From contig NZ_JABXKF010000015.1 in assembly GCF_017115165.1 (NCBI RefSeq), positions 1 to 64,000 on the forward strand: DNA of 64,000 nt, given 5' to 3'. Made by a program: the position numbers and the translations under genes. This DNA comes from Nostoc sp. LPT (lineage in GTDB: Bacteria; Cyanobacteriota; Cyanobacteriia; Cyanobacteriales; Nostocaceae). Below are positions 12,141 through 20,785 of this stretch, in pieces. Position 1 is the stretch's first letter, and each line of letters begins with the position of its first letter. The notes under the pieces are model-generated. The model had not been told where the DNA came from. It searched no databases and saw only the letters and a list, made by a program, of their open reading frames with translations.

Positions 12141-12416
12141 TTATTGGTTTAACCAAGTTTCTAAATCAGCAACGCTAGAGAAGTCTAATAATGCTTCTCC
12201 TAAATTCTCTAATTGTTCAATCGATAAACTTTGGACTCGCTCAATTAATGATGCATCAATTTCACTAATACGGCGATTGAGTTGACGTATAACTAAACGT
12301 TGTTCTCCTTGTTTATTTCCTTCTCGTATAGCTTGTTCTTTGTCTTTTTGATAAAGTGGTTCTAGTCGCATAATTAACTCCCTATCATCTGCTTCTAATT
12401 CTTGATTTACTCTCAA
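12141..12416 (-). pseudogene. DUF4351-type C-terminal fragment
   Basis: About 91 codons whose C-terminal half (RQLNRRISEIDASLIERVQ, LSIEQLENLGEALLDF, LETWL) is the DUF4351 domain. In cyanobacteria this domain normally ends a roughly 250-300-residue Rpn/PDDEXK transposase-like protein. Here the frame is open only from a TAA just upstream, with no ATG (only a TTG at 12416), and the nuclease part is missing. It is best read as a truncated remnant; translation from the TTG is possible. Confidence 0.65.
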
Positions 12417-12589
12417 GTTTTCGGTTAATGCAAAGTCTTATTATATAGCAGTCCTGAATCATTGGTGATGAAATAGATCCCCGATTTTTTTGAAAAGTCG
12501 GGGATCTGGATACCTTAAATTTTCACAGATACCATTCTAAAAAAGTTAAAAGCGGATTCTATAAGCCTTTTGACTTTTGCCTAGTGATA

Positions 12590-12985
12590 CTAAGCGGTTA
12601 TTGGATTTTCATCTGATATTTTATTTGTGTTAGATTTCAAGCGTGTCAATCTGCTTTTACGGATACGTTCGCTGTCTATAACGCCACCTGCAAGTTCATA
12701 TTCATTGCTGTTTTTGCCGTACTTGAAACTAACCCCAGTCAGCATTTTATCTGAAACCTGACTTAAGGTTTTTTCCATCTCATCCAGCTTTTTTCTAGAA
12801 GAGTCAATCATAGCTATAGCAGCGTTATAATCATCAAGCATATTGTGAAATTTATCTATTAATTGAGTCAGGTTTTGCAAGTTGTAAGTATCATCAAAAT
12901 TGATATTTGGATCGATAGCTTTCAGTCCGGCAACTCTAAACTCAGCTTTTTATAGAATCCGGGAACTACGTTTTCTTCGAGACAT
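12590..12985 (-). pseudogene. Hypothetical coiled-coil protein with an in-frame TAA near its N-terminus
   Basis: From the ATG at 12985 the frame reads MSRRKRSSRIL, then TAA (12950-12952), then KAEFRVAGLKAIDPNINFDD and on without interruption to 12590. The downstream 96-120 codons are rich in charged residues with heptad-like spacing (MIDSSRKKLDEMEKTLSQ), compatible with a coiled coil. The family is not recognised. The upstream basic start followed by one stop and an otherwise clean frame suggests a single nonsense change. An internal TTG near 12880 could still give a 96-residue product. Confidence 0.5.
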
Positions 12986-13180
12986 AAATTTACACCTTTA
13001 AAAGCTTTACAAAGCTATTTTGTCTCAATTAACCTGTATTCTAGTTCAGCAAAAAGCGCATTTTTTTTAACAAAGCTTTTTATCTATATCCGTGATTTAT
13101 CGGAATTTAATCACCAAAAGCATTTTCAGCAAAATAATATCATGTTTAAGTTGCACGAAAACTACAATGTTGTTGTATGA

Positions 13181-13209
13181 GCGTAGGCATAGCCCGTCGT
13201 AGACATCGC
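13181..13209 (+). repeat. Small dispersed repeat (SDR), HIP1-associated
   Basis: The 29-bp motif begins GCGTAGGCATAGCCCGTCG and ends ACATCGC. The same family recurs throughout the window in both orientations, usually touching GCGAT half-sites of HIP1. Confidence 0.75.
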
Positions 13210-13221
13210 ACTTTTACTTCT

Positions 13222-13688
13222 ATAGCGGTTCTAGTTTGGATGCAATACACAATAGGGCACAGAAAAAGCTCATTGGTGTCAACTTAACGTGAAACCCTTG
13301 TCAAGACGTGAAATTGAGTTCATTTATTTACCATTACTTACCGCGTCACCCAACCCCGGTTTTGTCTAAAGCCAAAACCGTCCCTCCTCTTGGTAAGGTA
13401 AAACTACGGTGTATATACAAGTCTCTTATAGTTTACTCACTGAGTTTTCGTGCAGTTTTACCCCACCCTAACCCTCCCCGTATGTATTGGGGAGGGAACT
13501 AGATTTCCTGTTTCCCCCCTTTATAAGGGGTAATTCGACTTTTGTGTATACTGTAGCTTGGTAAGGGGAAGGGTTGGGGGTGCGGTAAAACGTCTATTGG
13601 GTAAGCATTTCAGCTTAAGTTGACACCAATGAGCATTGCTGTGCCCCTACAAATGGTCTGTATTCCATGCAATTGAAAACCGCTATCA
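13222..13688. mobile_element. Palindromic MITE-like element of about 465 bp
   Basis: The left arm (about 13222-13287: TAGCGGTT, GATGCAATACA, GGGCACAG, GCTCATTGGTGTCAACTTAA) is repeated in inverted orientation at 13615-13688 (TTAAGTTGACACCAATGAGC, CTGTGCCCC, TGTATTCCATGCAATTG, AACCGCTAT). The innermost 20 bp are a perfect inverted match. The interior has no intact gene. This looks like a non-autonomous element or a stack of two. Direct target duplications were not resolved. Confidence 0.6.
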
Positions 13689-13699
13689 GCCATCGCTTT

Positions 13700-13825
13700 A
13701 ACCTTAAGGCTTAATGTTGTAACCTTAAGGCTTAATGTTGTAACCTTAAGGCTTCATGTTCTAGCTTCAAGGCTTAATATTATGATCTTAAGGCTTGATG
13801 TTCTAACCTTAAGAGTTAAAATTAT
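13700..13825 (+). repeat. Iteron array 0: six 21-bp palindrome-bearing units
   Basis: The unit is AACCTTAAGGCTTAATGTTGT, with CCTTAAGG as an 8-bp palindrome centred once per unit, i.e. every two helical turns. Six units run without gaps; the last (AACCTTAAGAGTTAAAATTAT) is degenerate and is followed by AACATT, as in the other two arrays of this window. Confidence 0.85.
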
Positions 13826-13866
13826 AACATTTTCTCAAAAGTTTGTTGGTGAGTGCATTATAGCAA

Positions 13867-14353
13867 GCAGCCCCGTTGGGGAAGTCAAAAGTCAAAAGTC
13901 AAAAGTCAAAAATAATAATTGAGTTTTGGTATACTTTTTACTATGAGTAATTATATCCCCATTCCTGATAGAGATTTGAGTTTGCTGTGAGAATAACAAA
14001 GCTTTGCTCTTATTTAGATAAACAACCAGGAACACCAAAATTATTAGCTGCTCAGTTATTCAGCTCGGGGACATCAATTGGTGCAATTATTGAAGAATCT
14101 CAGTCTGCTGAAAGTAATAGGGATTTTATCAGCAAGCAATCAATAGCTCTGAAAGAGGCAAAAGAAACAAGATACTGATTGAAGCTGTTAATTAAATCAG
14201 AAATGATGAGTGAGGCACAAGTTAAAAATATTTTAGATGAGTGTGAACAATTAATTAAAATTATTGACAAATCAATTGTAACGACTAAAGCAAAGTTAGG
14301 AAAATAAACCTTTGACTTTTCACTTTTGACTTTTGACTTCCCGTCAGGGCGTG
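13867..14353. repeat. AAAAGTC STRR inverted pair flanking the IVP remnant
   Basis: Four AAAAGTC-type heptamers at about 13884-13911, preceded by CCCCGTTGGGGAAGTC, face inverted copies at about 14309-14347 ending GACTTCCCGTCAGGG. The two blocks bracket the four-helix-bundle pseudogene. A further copy of the right-hand block, without an intact gene, lies at 17873-17925. Confidence 0.65.
13943..14307 (+). pseudogene. Four-helix-bundle protein (23S rRNA intervening-sequence protein family)
   Basis: The sequence starts MSNYIPIPDRDLSL at 13943. A one-base frame change near 13985 leads into RITKLCSYLDKQPG, QLFSSGTSIGAIIEESQSAE and ALKEAKETRY, then TGA at the position where the family has Trp (W in RYWLKLL), and continues in frame LKLLIKSEMM to TAA at 14305-14307. 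The family is a small four-helix bundle first known from rRNA intervening sequences and common as a stand-alone gene in cyanobacteria. Two lesions make this copy a pseudogene. Confidence 0.75.
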
Positions 14354-15427
14354 TTACAGTTTACAAGTCTTGATGCGAGAGAAGAGACTCCAACACTCCC
14401 TCAACCTCCTCTCTCCCCCCAACAATACGATCCCACCAATTTGCCCCTTATCTTTCAGATCATTCCATAATCCCTTCAATCCCTCCTGCCCTTGGCGAGA
14501 TATCCTAAGCCACCCATTCAAGGGGAGATGTCCTCTCGAAGATGAGGTAGTTACATTTGAATCAAAAATCCACTCTTGTTGCACTCTCCATCCTACGCGA
14601 TCGCCAAACTTTTCCCAGGCTTCTCTGTAATACTGGCCGTCAGCTTTACCGCCAACGCTCAAGTAAATTTCCTTCTGGACGCTGAAGCCAAAGTTTCCAC
14701 TGCTGTATTTTACCCACAGTCGGTCAATTGTGCGTAAGTCAGTGCAAGGAAAATTTAAGAGTTCGTCTGGGGTGAACAAGTCGCCATCTTCTTTACCTAC
14801 AGCCCGAATCATCACCAGATAGGTTTCTTCATCGGCTTCTTCCCAGTGTTTTGCTGCTAATAAGTCGCGTAGTCTGGTGTAGTCGATGCCTTTTATTGAG
14901 GTTAGGTTATCTGTAGCAGTTGGTGGTTGAATAGTAGAATTGTAGTCAATGCTTTTTTCTGAGGTTAAGGCATTGACTGTTTCTGTTTCTCCTAACACTA
15001 CACCAGCTTGTTTTAGTGCTTGAACAATTTTATTAATAACATTCTCAAGACCCTTGGAAGTATTCGCCGCTAATTTGTCAGCAAGAGTTGGAGAAAAATC
15101 TAAAACTTCCTTGTATGTAACTTTATGCCATATTGGAAGTATTACTTTTCCATACTGCGATTCTCTCTGCACCAGCCCTTGTAACTCCCACTGCGGCCAA
15201 TGTTTTTCGATAAATTTTGGGCTAATAACAATTAGCCCAAATCTAGATTCTTTCAGTCCTTTATCAATTGAGCGACTTAAGCTATCTCCCATCGTCAGAG
15301 AAAATTCATCATACCAAATACGATAGCCTTTTTCTTGTAGCTTTTCTGCTAGTGGTCTCACAAAATCATCTTTATCTTCACTTGCATGGCTGATAAAGAT
15401 ATCATGCTTATAATTAGACTGTTCCAC
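14354..15427 (-). CDS. TIR domain - GUN4 domain protein, copy A
   Basis: 357 residues. The N-terminal TIR domain (about 6-140) starts HDIFISHASEDKDDFV, with WYDEFSLTMGDSL and WPQWELQGL. The Glu in the latter sits where catalytic Glu lies in NAD-cleaving TIRs. A linker of about 50 residues leads to a GUN4 domain (about 178-320: GIDYTRLRDLLAAKHWEEAD, FPCTDLRTIDRLWVKYS, GWRVQQEWIF). The tail ends RIKTCKL, as in the other copies. GUN4 binds tetrapyrroles in the chlorophyll pathway, but GUN4-fused TIR, protease or STAND proteins of multicellular bacteria are considered conflict or signalling proteins. It lies 3 nt downstream of the conserved 163-aa gene and is probably co-transcribed. Its TIR is of a different subtype from copies B and C although the GUN4 halves are close. 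Confidence 0.88.
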   Translation of the reverse strand: MEQSNYKHDIFISHASEDKDDFVRPLAEKLQEKGYRIWYDEFSLTMGDSLSRSIDKGLKESRFGLIVISPKFIEKHWPQWELQGLVQRESQYGKVILPIWHKVTYKEVLDFSPTLADKLAANTSKGLENVINKIVQALKQAGVVLGETETVNALTSEKSIDYNSTIQPPTATDNLTSIKGIDYTRLRDLLAAKHWEEADEETYLVMIRAVGKEDGDLFTPDELLNFPCTDLRTIDRLWVKYSSGNFGFSVQKEIYLSVGGKADGQYYREAWEKFGDRVGWRVQQEWIFDSNVTTSSSRGHLPLNGWLRISRQGQEGLKGLWNDLKDKGQIGGIVLLGGERRLRECWSLFSRIKTCKL

Positions 15428-15430
15428 TTA

Positions 15431-15922
15431 TTAATCCTCCACGCCTGCAATTTTTGCCAACGCCTTGGCGTAATCTTCCAACCCACCGCGCAAAACTTCC
15501 AACTCACTTCGCAACTTGGGTTCCTCCGACCAACTCTGCTCATGTTCCTTGGGACTCACCCCCAAAGGTCGTCTAGCTTCCCACGCTTGCAACAACGGAT
15601 GCCATTTAGCTAAAAACGGCCTTAACCCATTATTCAACACTGCGATCGCAATTCCCCCCACTGAATCACGAGAAGCACCTACATCCGGCCCGGCGGCTTT
15701 GAGAACTTCGCGGGTAGTGCCAAATAAACTATAAAGAGAGTTCATCGCTTCTCGTACCAAACCCTGGTCAACTTCTAATGGTTGCACAGCAATGCGCGTT
15801 ACCAATTCCACATAAAGCGACCAAGCGGCTTTCCGTTCTGTGGGGTCAACTTTCCAAGCCATCGAACCAATGCCAAAAGGCAGACTTACAGATACAGTCT
15901 CTAAAGAAACGCGATCGCGCAT
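15431..15922 (-). CDS. Conserved 163-aa protein of the TIR-GUN4 cassette, copy A
   Basis: The family is not recognised. The protein starts MRDRVSLETVSVSLPFGIGS and is mainly alpha-helical by inspection, with conserved WSLYVELVTRIAV, LFGTTREVLKAAGP and LEDYAKALAKIAG. Three copies in the window are nearly identical, and each is the first gene of a two-gene operon with TIR-GUN4. I chose the ATG at 15922 because all three copies share MR...RVSL from that point, whereas upstream in-frame codons differ. The start codon overlaps a HIP1 site. It may act as a partner, inhibitor or adaptor for the TIR-GUN4 protein (inference from gene order only). Confidence 0.75.
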   Translation of the reverse strand: MRDRVSLETVSVSLPFGIGSMAWKVDPTERKAAWSLYVELVTRIAVQPLEVDQGLVREAMNSLYSLFGTTREVLKAAGPDVGASRDSVGGIAIAVLNNGLRPFLAKWHPLLQAWEARRPLGVSPKEHEQSWSEEPKLRSELEVLRGGLEDYAKALAKIAGVED

Positions 15923-16089
15923 ATTGATAGTAAGCAAATTTAACTAATTTATTTGCGTTTACTATAGTAAAATAGCTCATCATAGCTGCAAAATCAGCCA
16001 TCTATCATACATATTGTCGCAGCAACGGGTGCGATCGCATTCTGCATTGATCAATGATAACGCGATCGGGCATTTGGGAAAATTTCAAC

Positions 16090-16392
16090 ATGGAAGTTCA
16101 ACCAAAAGAAATCAGGAATTATTTAAGATTTGATCGTATAGATATTTTTTCTGAGTGGTTTGATTCTCTGCGGGATAGAAAAGTAAAGGCTGCCTCTTCA
16201 GGAAAGTCAAAATTCAAAATTCAAAATTCAAAATTAATAATCCCCATAAATAAATTTAGGGGCTTGTATCCTTTTGTTTTTCGGTCAACAATTATTATTC
16301 TTTTGTGTGGTGGCGATAAAAGCACTCAAGATAAAGATATTGCTAAAGCCAAGGAATATTGGAAAGACTACAGGAGTAGGGATGATGCCTAG
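16090..16392 (+). pseudogene. HigB-like toxin gene interrupted by a dispersed repeat, frame preserved
   Basis: The start MEVQPKEIRNYL ... EWFDSLRDRK and end STIIILLCGGDKSTQDKDI with AKAKEYWKDY are those of Gp49/HigB-like RelE-superfamily toxins. The central beta-sheet region (normally about 40 residues) is replaced by SGKSKFKIQNSKL and GLYPFVFR, which is the translation of the AAAATTC-type dispersed element at about 16205-16285. The frame stays open by chance, but the toxin core is lost, so a functional toxin is unlikely. It overlaps the antitoxin start by about 8 bp, the usual higBA layout. Confidence 0.7.
16205..16285 (-). repeat. Dispersed element with AAAATTC heptamers, copy 1
   Basis: This is the reverse complement of the element at 62802-62888: TTGACCGAAAA, ACAAGCCCCTAAATT, TTTATGG and then repeated TTTTGAA heptamers. 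The right boundary inside the higB remnant is approximate. Confidence 0.7.
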
Positions 16393-16678
16393 AAGTACCA
16401 GCTATCACGAAAAACTAATACAAGACCTTCAAGATCCCCTAGAAGCAGCAGCTTATATTGAAGTTGTTTTAGAAGAAGGCGACCCGAAAATGTTAAGTAA
16501 GGCACTGAAAAATATCATAAAAGCGCAGGGGGAAATTGATAAATTTTCTGCACAAGTCAAGGAACTTTACAATAAACTTGACCAAATGCTATTAGAGAAA
16601 GGCGAAATTGAATTTTATAATTTAAATTCTTTGTTGGATGCTTTGGGGTTACAGTTAGCAGTAACAGTGAAGTCTTAA
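16385..16678 (+). CDS. HigA-like addiction-module antitoxin
   Basis: About 97 residues from the ATG at 16385 (MPRSTSYHEKLIQDLQD) to SLLDALGLQLAVTVKS. This matches the small XRE-related antidote proteins paired with Gp49-like HigB toxins (helices PLEAAAYIEVVLEEGD, MLSKALKNIIKAQG). The start overlaps the end of the broken toxin gene. The longer frame from 16274 comes from the toxin region and is unlikely to be used. An orphan antitoxin with a dead toxin may persist by chance or as a regulator. Confidence 0.7.
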   Translation: MPRSTSYHEKLIQDLQDPLEAAAYIEVVLEEGDPKMLSKALKNIIKAQGEIDKFSAQVKELYNKLDQMLLEKGEIEFYNLNSLLDALGLQLAVTVKS

Positions 16679-16791
16679 TACAGGGCGATCGCACATAACT
16701 ATAAATCAGCAACCCCTATGATAGTAATTACATCTGTGCATCCATCTGCAACCGTTCATCTGATCATCTTACCCTTAGCCCCAAGAAAGTC

Positions 16792-17502
16792 ATGTCAGTT
16801 GGCCAAGAATTAGAACCAGCAAAAGATATAATATTTCCACCAGGAGATATCTACAGTGACGAACCTCCATTGGAAAGCGATTTACATCTGCGCCAAATTA
16901 TTCTGTTATTACAATGCTTAGAATTGTGGTGGCAAAACCGTAATGACTTTTATGCGGCGGGAAATTTGACAATTTATTACAGCCAACGTCAACTTAAATC
17001 AGAAGAATTTCGCGGCCCAGACTTTTTTGTGGTGTTAGGATGCGAAAAAAAACCGCGCAAAATTTGGGTGATTTGGCAAGAAGATGGTAAATATCCGAAT
17101 ATCATTGTCGAGTTGCTTTCGCCTTCCACAAAAGCTACAGACAAAGGCTTAAAAAAACAAATCTATCAAGATATCTTTCGCACACCGGAGTATTTTTGGT
17201 TTGACCCGGATAATTTAGAATTTGTGGGGTTTCATTTAGTAGACGCTCATTACCAACCAATAGAACCGAACCCCCAAGGTTGGTTATGGAGTCAGCAGTT
17301 AGATTTATATTTGGGTGTGCAGGATAATCAATTACGCTATTTTACGGCACAAGGACAGTTAGTGCCGACACCGCAAGAATTGGCTGAACAAGAAAAGCAG
17401 CATGCTGACGAAGAAAAACAGCGTGCTGAACAGGAAAAGCAACGCGCAGAATGCCTAGCCGCTAAGTTGCGAGAATTAAATATTGACCCGGATCTTCTAT
17501 AA
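16792..17502 (+). CDS. Uma2 family endonuclease-like protein, cassette copy 1
   Basis: 236 residues. The Uma2 core runs from about 25 to 190 (FRGPDFFVVLGCEKKPRKIW, YPNIIVELLSPSTKATDKGL). The D in GPDFFV, E in IVELLSPS and K in TDKGLKK fit the PD-(D/E)XK arrangement. The C-terminal 45 residues are a charged coiled coil made of an EQEKQRA-type repeat. The protein and, as far as can be read, the DNA are identical to 20075-20785, including about 110 bp upstream. It is divergent from the TIR-GUN4 operon. Role within the cassette is unknown. Confidence 0.87.
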   Translation: MSVGQELEPAKDIIFPPGDIYSDEPPLESDLHLRQIILLLQCLELWWQNRNDFYAAGNLTIYYSQRQLKSEEFRGPDFFVVLGCEKKPRKIWVIWQEDGKYPNIIVELLSPSTKATDKGLKKQIYQDIFRTPEYFWFDPDNLEFVGFHLVDAHYQPIEPNPQGWLWSQQLDLYLGVQDNQLRYFTAQGQLVPTPQELAEQEKQHADEEKQRAEQEKQRAECLAAKLRELNIDPDLL

Positions 17503-17587
17503 AAGATGTAGCTTTGAAGCGAGTGACTAAGTTGAGAATTTTGATAGTAAGTGAGTTGGAAATGATGTAGTCAACAGCGATCGCTTT

Positions 17588-17755
17588 AACCTTAAGGCTT
17601 CATGGTGTAACCTTAAGCCTTAATGTTCTAGCTTTAAGGCTTAATCATATAACCTTAAGGCTTCATCTTGTAACCTTAAGGCTTAATCTTCTAGCCTTAA
17701 GGCTTCATGTTATAACCTTAAGGCTTAATGATGTAACCTTAAGAATCAACCTTAT
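17588..17755 (+). repeat. Iteron array 1: eight 21-bp units
   Basis: Eight contiguous 21-bp units of the AACCTTAAGGCTTAATGTTGT family. Units ending TCT are followed by one starting AGC (making CTAG at the junction), while units ending TGT or TAT are followed by AAC. The last unit is the degenerate AACCTTAAGAATCAACCTTAT followed by AACATT. Confidence 0.87.
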
Positions 17756-18160
17756 AACATTAATGACCAAAGTTTGATTTGGGTGCTATTGGGGAGGACG
17801 TTGCAAGAATGTGCCGCTAGATATCGCCAGTTTTGTAAGAAATATCGCCCAAAGCCAAAGCTAGAAAAATAAACTTTTGACTTTTGACTTTTGATTTTTG
17901 ACTTCCCGTTAGGGAGGGGTAGTCGTTTTTTACCATCTTTGAAGAAGAAAGGTAAGAAGAAGTCACGCCCGACAGATGAGTTTACCGTGGGACAAGCAGA
18001 GAGTAACTGAAGATACTGAGGTGCAGGAGGTAGCATAAAATTTTATTGAGGCGAACTGTTATAACCCCGCAGTGCCAGGTATCGTAATTATGAAATGTTG
18101 ATTCTACCGTGTATTAGGGGTAGGTAATAAATCTTTATAAATGTTTGAAAGCTTTAAATG
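17756..18160. other. Spacer between iteron array 1 and TIR-GUN4 copy B
   Basis: It contains GACCAAAGTTTGATTTGGG, the counterpart of the post-array sequence in the other cassettes. A short frame ends CKKYRPKPKLEK (to about 17870), a possible gene relic. An AAAAGTC-type STRR run in inverted orientation lies at 17873-17912, ending GACTTCCCGTTAGGG. No complete gene is seen. Confidence 0.55.
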
Positions 18161-19204
18161 TTACACTTTACAAGTCTCAATGCGAAAGAAGAGATACACA
18201 ACAATATCACCCATTACTGAACCAATAAACGACAACATCGATTCAAACTCTGGAATATTACCCAATTTACCTCTACTACTGTATAAATACGGAAGATGTC
18301 CTGGCGTTGATGAGGTATCAAAAGTTACGTTAGTAAATATCCAACGACTATTCACTCTCCATCCTACGTGATCGCCATACTTTTCCCAGGCTTCTTTGTA
18401 ATACTTGCCATCTGCTTTACCGCTTACGCTCAAGTAAATTTCCTTCTGGACGCTGAAGCCAAAGTGTCCATTGCTGTATTTTACCCATAAGTGGTCAATT
18501 GTACCTAAGTCAGTGCAAGGAAAATTTAAGAGTTTGTCTCGATCAAAGTAGTCGCCATCTTTTTTACCTACAGCCTGAATCATCACCCGATAGGTTTCTT
18601 TGTCGGCTTCCTTCCAGTTTTTTGCTGCTAGTAGGTCGCGCAGTCTGGTGTAGTCTATGCCTTTTTCAGAGGATAGGTCATCTGTTTTAGCAGGTGGCTG
18701 TTCAGGGGGTCTTGTCGGTGGTATAGGCTGAATTATTGGGGATGTCTCCGGGATTTGAATTACTGGTTGCGTTTGTATTACACTTCGACCTCTAATACCA
18801 CGTATTAAATCTTCTAATGCTTCTTCATCATTTGAACTCTTGAAGTTTATCCAAGCCCATTGATTCAAATAAAATAAATCATCTGGAATATCATCAATCC
18901 CAGGAAGTAAGACGGGAATCACGCGAAAACCTTGTACTTTGTTTTTTTTCCGAAAATATTCAATTATTGCACCAAGTTCAAGATGCTCCTGAAAATTACC
19001 TAATCCATTTTGACTAATAAAAAAAGCACCTACCTTAGACTGCGAAATCCCTTGGAAGACAACTTTCTGAATATTGTCTCCCGGAAAAATTTGCTCCTTA
19101 TCTAACCACGGCTTGAGATTGTAAAGCTTGAGTTTTTCAGCAATTGCTCTAACTTCTGGTTTGTCCAAACTATTGTGAGCCAGAAACACATCAAACTGTT
19201 CCAC
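18161..19204 (-). CDS. TIR domain - GUN4 domain protein, copy B
   Basis: 347 residues. The N-terminal TIR (about 3-145) starts FDVFLAHNSLDKPEVRAIAE, with PWLDKEQIFPGD and NFQEHLELGAII; the Glu in HLELG is in the catalytic position. A Pro-rich linker (QPIPPTRPPEQPP) precedes the GUN4 domain (about 178-330: GIDYTRLRDLLAAKNWKEAD, FPCTDLGTIDHLWVKYS, GWRVNSRWIF). The C-terminus ends RIETCKV. The TIR is of the same type as copy C and different from copy A. Gap to the upstream conserved gene: 3 nt. Confidence 0.88.
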   Translation of the reverse strand: MEQFDVFLAHNSLDKPEVRAIAEKLKLYNLKPWLDKEQIFPGDNIQKVVFQGISQSKVGAFFISQNGLGNFQEHLELGAIIEYFRKKNKVQGFRVIPVLLPGIDDIPDDLFYLNQWAWINFKSSNDEEALEDLIRGIRGRSVIQTQPVIQIPETSPIIQPIPPTRPPEQPPAKTDDLSSEKGIDYTRLRDLLAAKNWKEADKETYRVMIQAVGKKDGDYFDRDKLLNFPCTDLGTIDHLWVKYSNGHFGFSVQKEIYLSVSGKADGKYYKEAWEKYGDHVGWRVNSRWIFTNVTFDTSSTPGHLPYLYSSRGKLGNIPEFESMLSFIGSVMGDIVVYLFFRIETCKV

Positions 19205-19207
19205 TTA

Positions 19208-19699
19208 TCACTCTCCCACGCCAGCAATTTTTGCCAAAGCCTTGGCGTAATCTTCCAACCCACCGCGCAAAACTTCCAACTCACTTCGCAACTTGGGTTC
19301 CTCCGACCAACTCTGCTCATGTTCCTTGGGACTCACCCCCAAAGGTCGTCTAGCTTCCCACGCTTGCAACAACGGATGCCATTTAGCTAAAAACGGCCTT
19401 AACCCATTATTCAACACTGCGATCGCAATTCCCCCCACTGAATCACGAGAAGCACCTACATCCGGCCCGGCGGCTTTGAGAACTTCGCGGGTAGTGCCAA
19501 ATAAACTATAAAGAGAGTTCATCGCTTCTCGTACCAAACCCTGGTCAACTTCTAATGGTTGCACAGCAATGCGCGTTACCAATTCCACATAAAGCGACCA
19601 AGCGGCTTTCCGTTCTGTGGGGTCAACTTTCCAAGACATCGAACCAATGCCAAAAGGCAGACTTACAGATACAGTTTCTAAAGAAACGCGATCGCGCAT
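19208..19699 (-). CDS. Conserved 163-aa protein of the TIR-GUN4 cassette, copy B
   Basis: Nearly identical to copy A, with differences such as MSWKV for MAWKV and the last residues IAGVGE. The start is set at the shared MRDRVSL ATG (19699), inside an intact HIP1 context. First gene of the copy B operon. The very high identity compared with the diverged TIR halves downstream implies gene conversion or a recent duplication of this segment. Confidence 0.75.
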   Translation of the reverse strand: MRDRVSLETVSVSLPFGIGSMSWKVDPTERKAAWSLYVELVTRIAVQPLEVDQGLVREAMNSLYSLFGTTREVLKAAGPDVGASRDSVGGIAIAVLNNGLRPFLAKWHPLLQAWEARRPLGVSPKEHEQSWSEEPKLRSELEVLRGGLEDYAKALAKIAGVGE

Positions 19700-19826
19700 A
19701 TTCATACTAAGCAAATTTAACTAATTTATTTGGGTTTATTATAGTAAAATTGCTCATCATAGCTGCAAAATCACCCTTAAATTATATTGTCGCAGCAACG
19801 GGTGCGATCGCATTCTGGATTGATCA

Positions 19827-19961
19827 ATTTTCTGCACAAGTCAAATAGCTTTACAATAAACTTGACCAAATGCTATCAGAAAAAGGCAAAATTGAATTTT
19901 ATAATTAAATTCTTTGTTGGATGCTTTGGGGTTGCAGTTAGCAGTAACAGTGAAGTCTTAA
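19827..19961 (+). pseudogene. HigA antitoxin remnant
   Basis: From FSAQVK a stop replaces Glu, then LYNKLDQML, a one-base deletion after the codons for EFYN, and the tail of the gene to TAA. It aligns with 16543-16678. Compared with copy 1, the toxin and the first half of the antitoxin are deleted between GATCAA and TTTTCTGC. Confidence 0.75.
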
Positions 19962-20074
19962 TACAGGGCGATCGCACATAACTATAAATCAGCAACCCCT
20001 ATGATAGTAATTACATCTGTGCATCCATCTGCAACCGTTCATCTGATCATCTTACCCTTAGCCCCAAGAAAGTC

Positions 20075-20785
20075 ATGTCAGTTGGCCAAGAATTAGAACC
20101 AGCAAAAGATATAATATTTCCACCAGGAGATATCTACAGTGACGAACCTCCATTGGAAAGCGATTTACATCTGCGCCAAATTATTCTGTTATTACAATGC
20201 TTAGAATTGTGGTGGCAAAACCGTAATGACTTTTATGCGGCGGGAAATTTGACAATTTATTACAGCCAACGTCAACTTAAATCAGAAGAATTTCGCGGCC
20301 CAGACTTTTTTGTGGTGTTAGGATGCGAAAAAAAACCGCGCAAAATTTGGGTGATTTGGCAAGAAGATGGTAAATATCCGAATATCATTGTCGAGTTGCT
20401 TTCGCCTTCCACAAAAGCTACAGACAAAGGCTTAAAAAAACAAATCTATCAAGATATCTTTCGCACACCGGAGTATTTTTGGTTTGACCCGGATAATTTA
20501 GAATTTGTGGGGTTTCATTTAGTAGACGCTCATTACCAACCAATAGAACCGAACCCCCAAGGTTGGTTATGGAGTCAGCAGTTAGATTTATATTTGGGTG
20601 TGCAGGATAATCAATTACGCTATTTTACGGCACAAGGACAGTTAGTGCCGACACCGCAAGAATTGGCTGAACAAGAAAAGCAGCATGCTGACGAAGAAAA
20701 ACAGCGTGCTGAACAGGAAAAGCAACGCGCAGAATGCCTAGCCGCTAAGTTGCGAGAATTAAATATTGACCCGGATCTTCTATAA
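20075..20785 (+). CDS. Uma2 family endonuclease-like protein, cassette copy 2
   Basis: 236 residues, identical in sequence to the copy at 16792-17502, with the same upstream region (GCGATCGCACATAAC onward) and the same C-terminal EQEKQRA coiled coil. The match decays in the downstream spacer just before iteron array 2. It is either a recent tandem duplication or a homogenised pair. Confidence 0.87.
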   Translation: MSVGQELEPAKDIIFPPGDIYSDEPPLESDLHLRQIILLLQCLELWWQNRNDFYAAGNLTIYYSQRQLKSEEFRGPDFFVVLGCEKKPRKIWVIWQEDGKYPNIIVELLSPSTKATDKGLKKQIYQDIFRTPEYFWFDPDNLEFVGFHLVDAHYQPIEPNPQGWLWSQQLDLYLGVQDNQLRYFTAQGQLVPTPQELAEQEKQHADEEKQRAEQEKQRAECLAAKLRELNIDPDLL

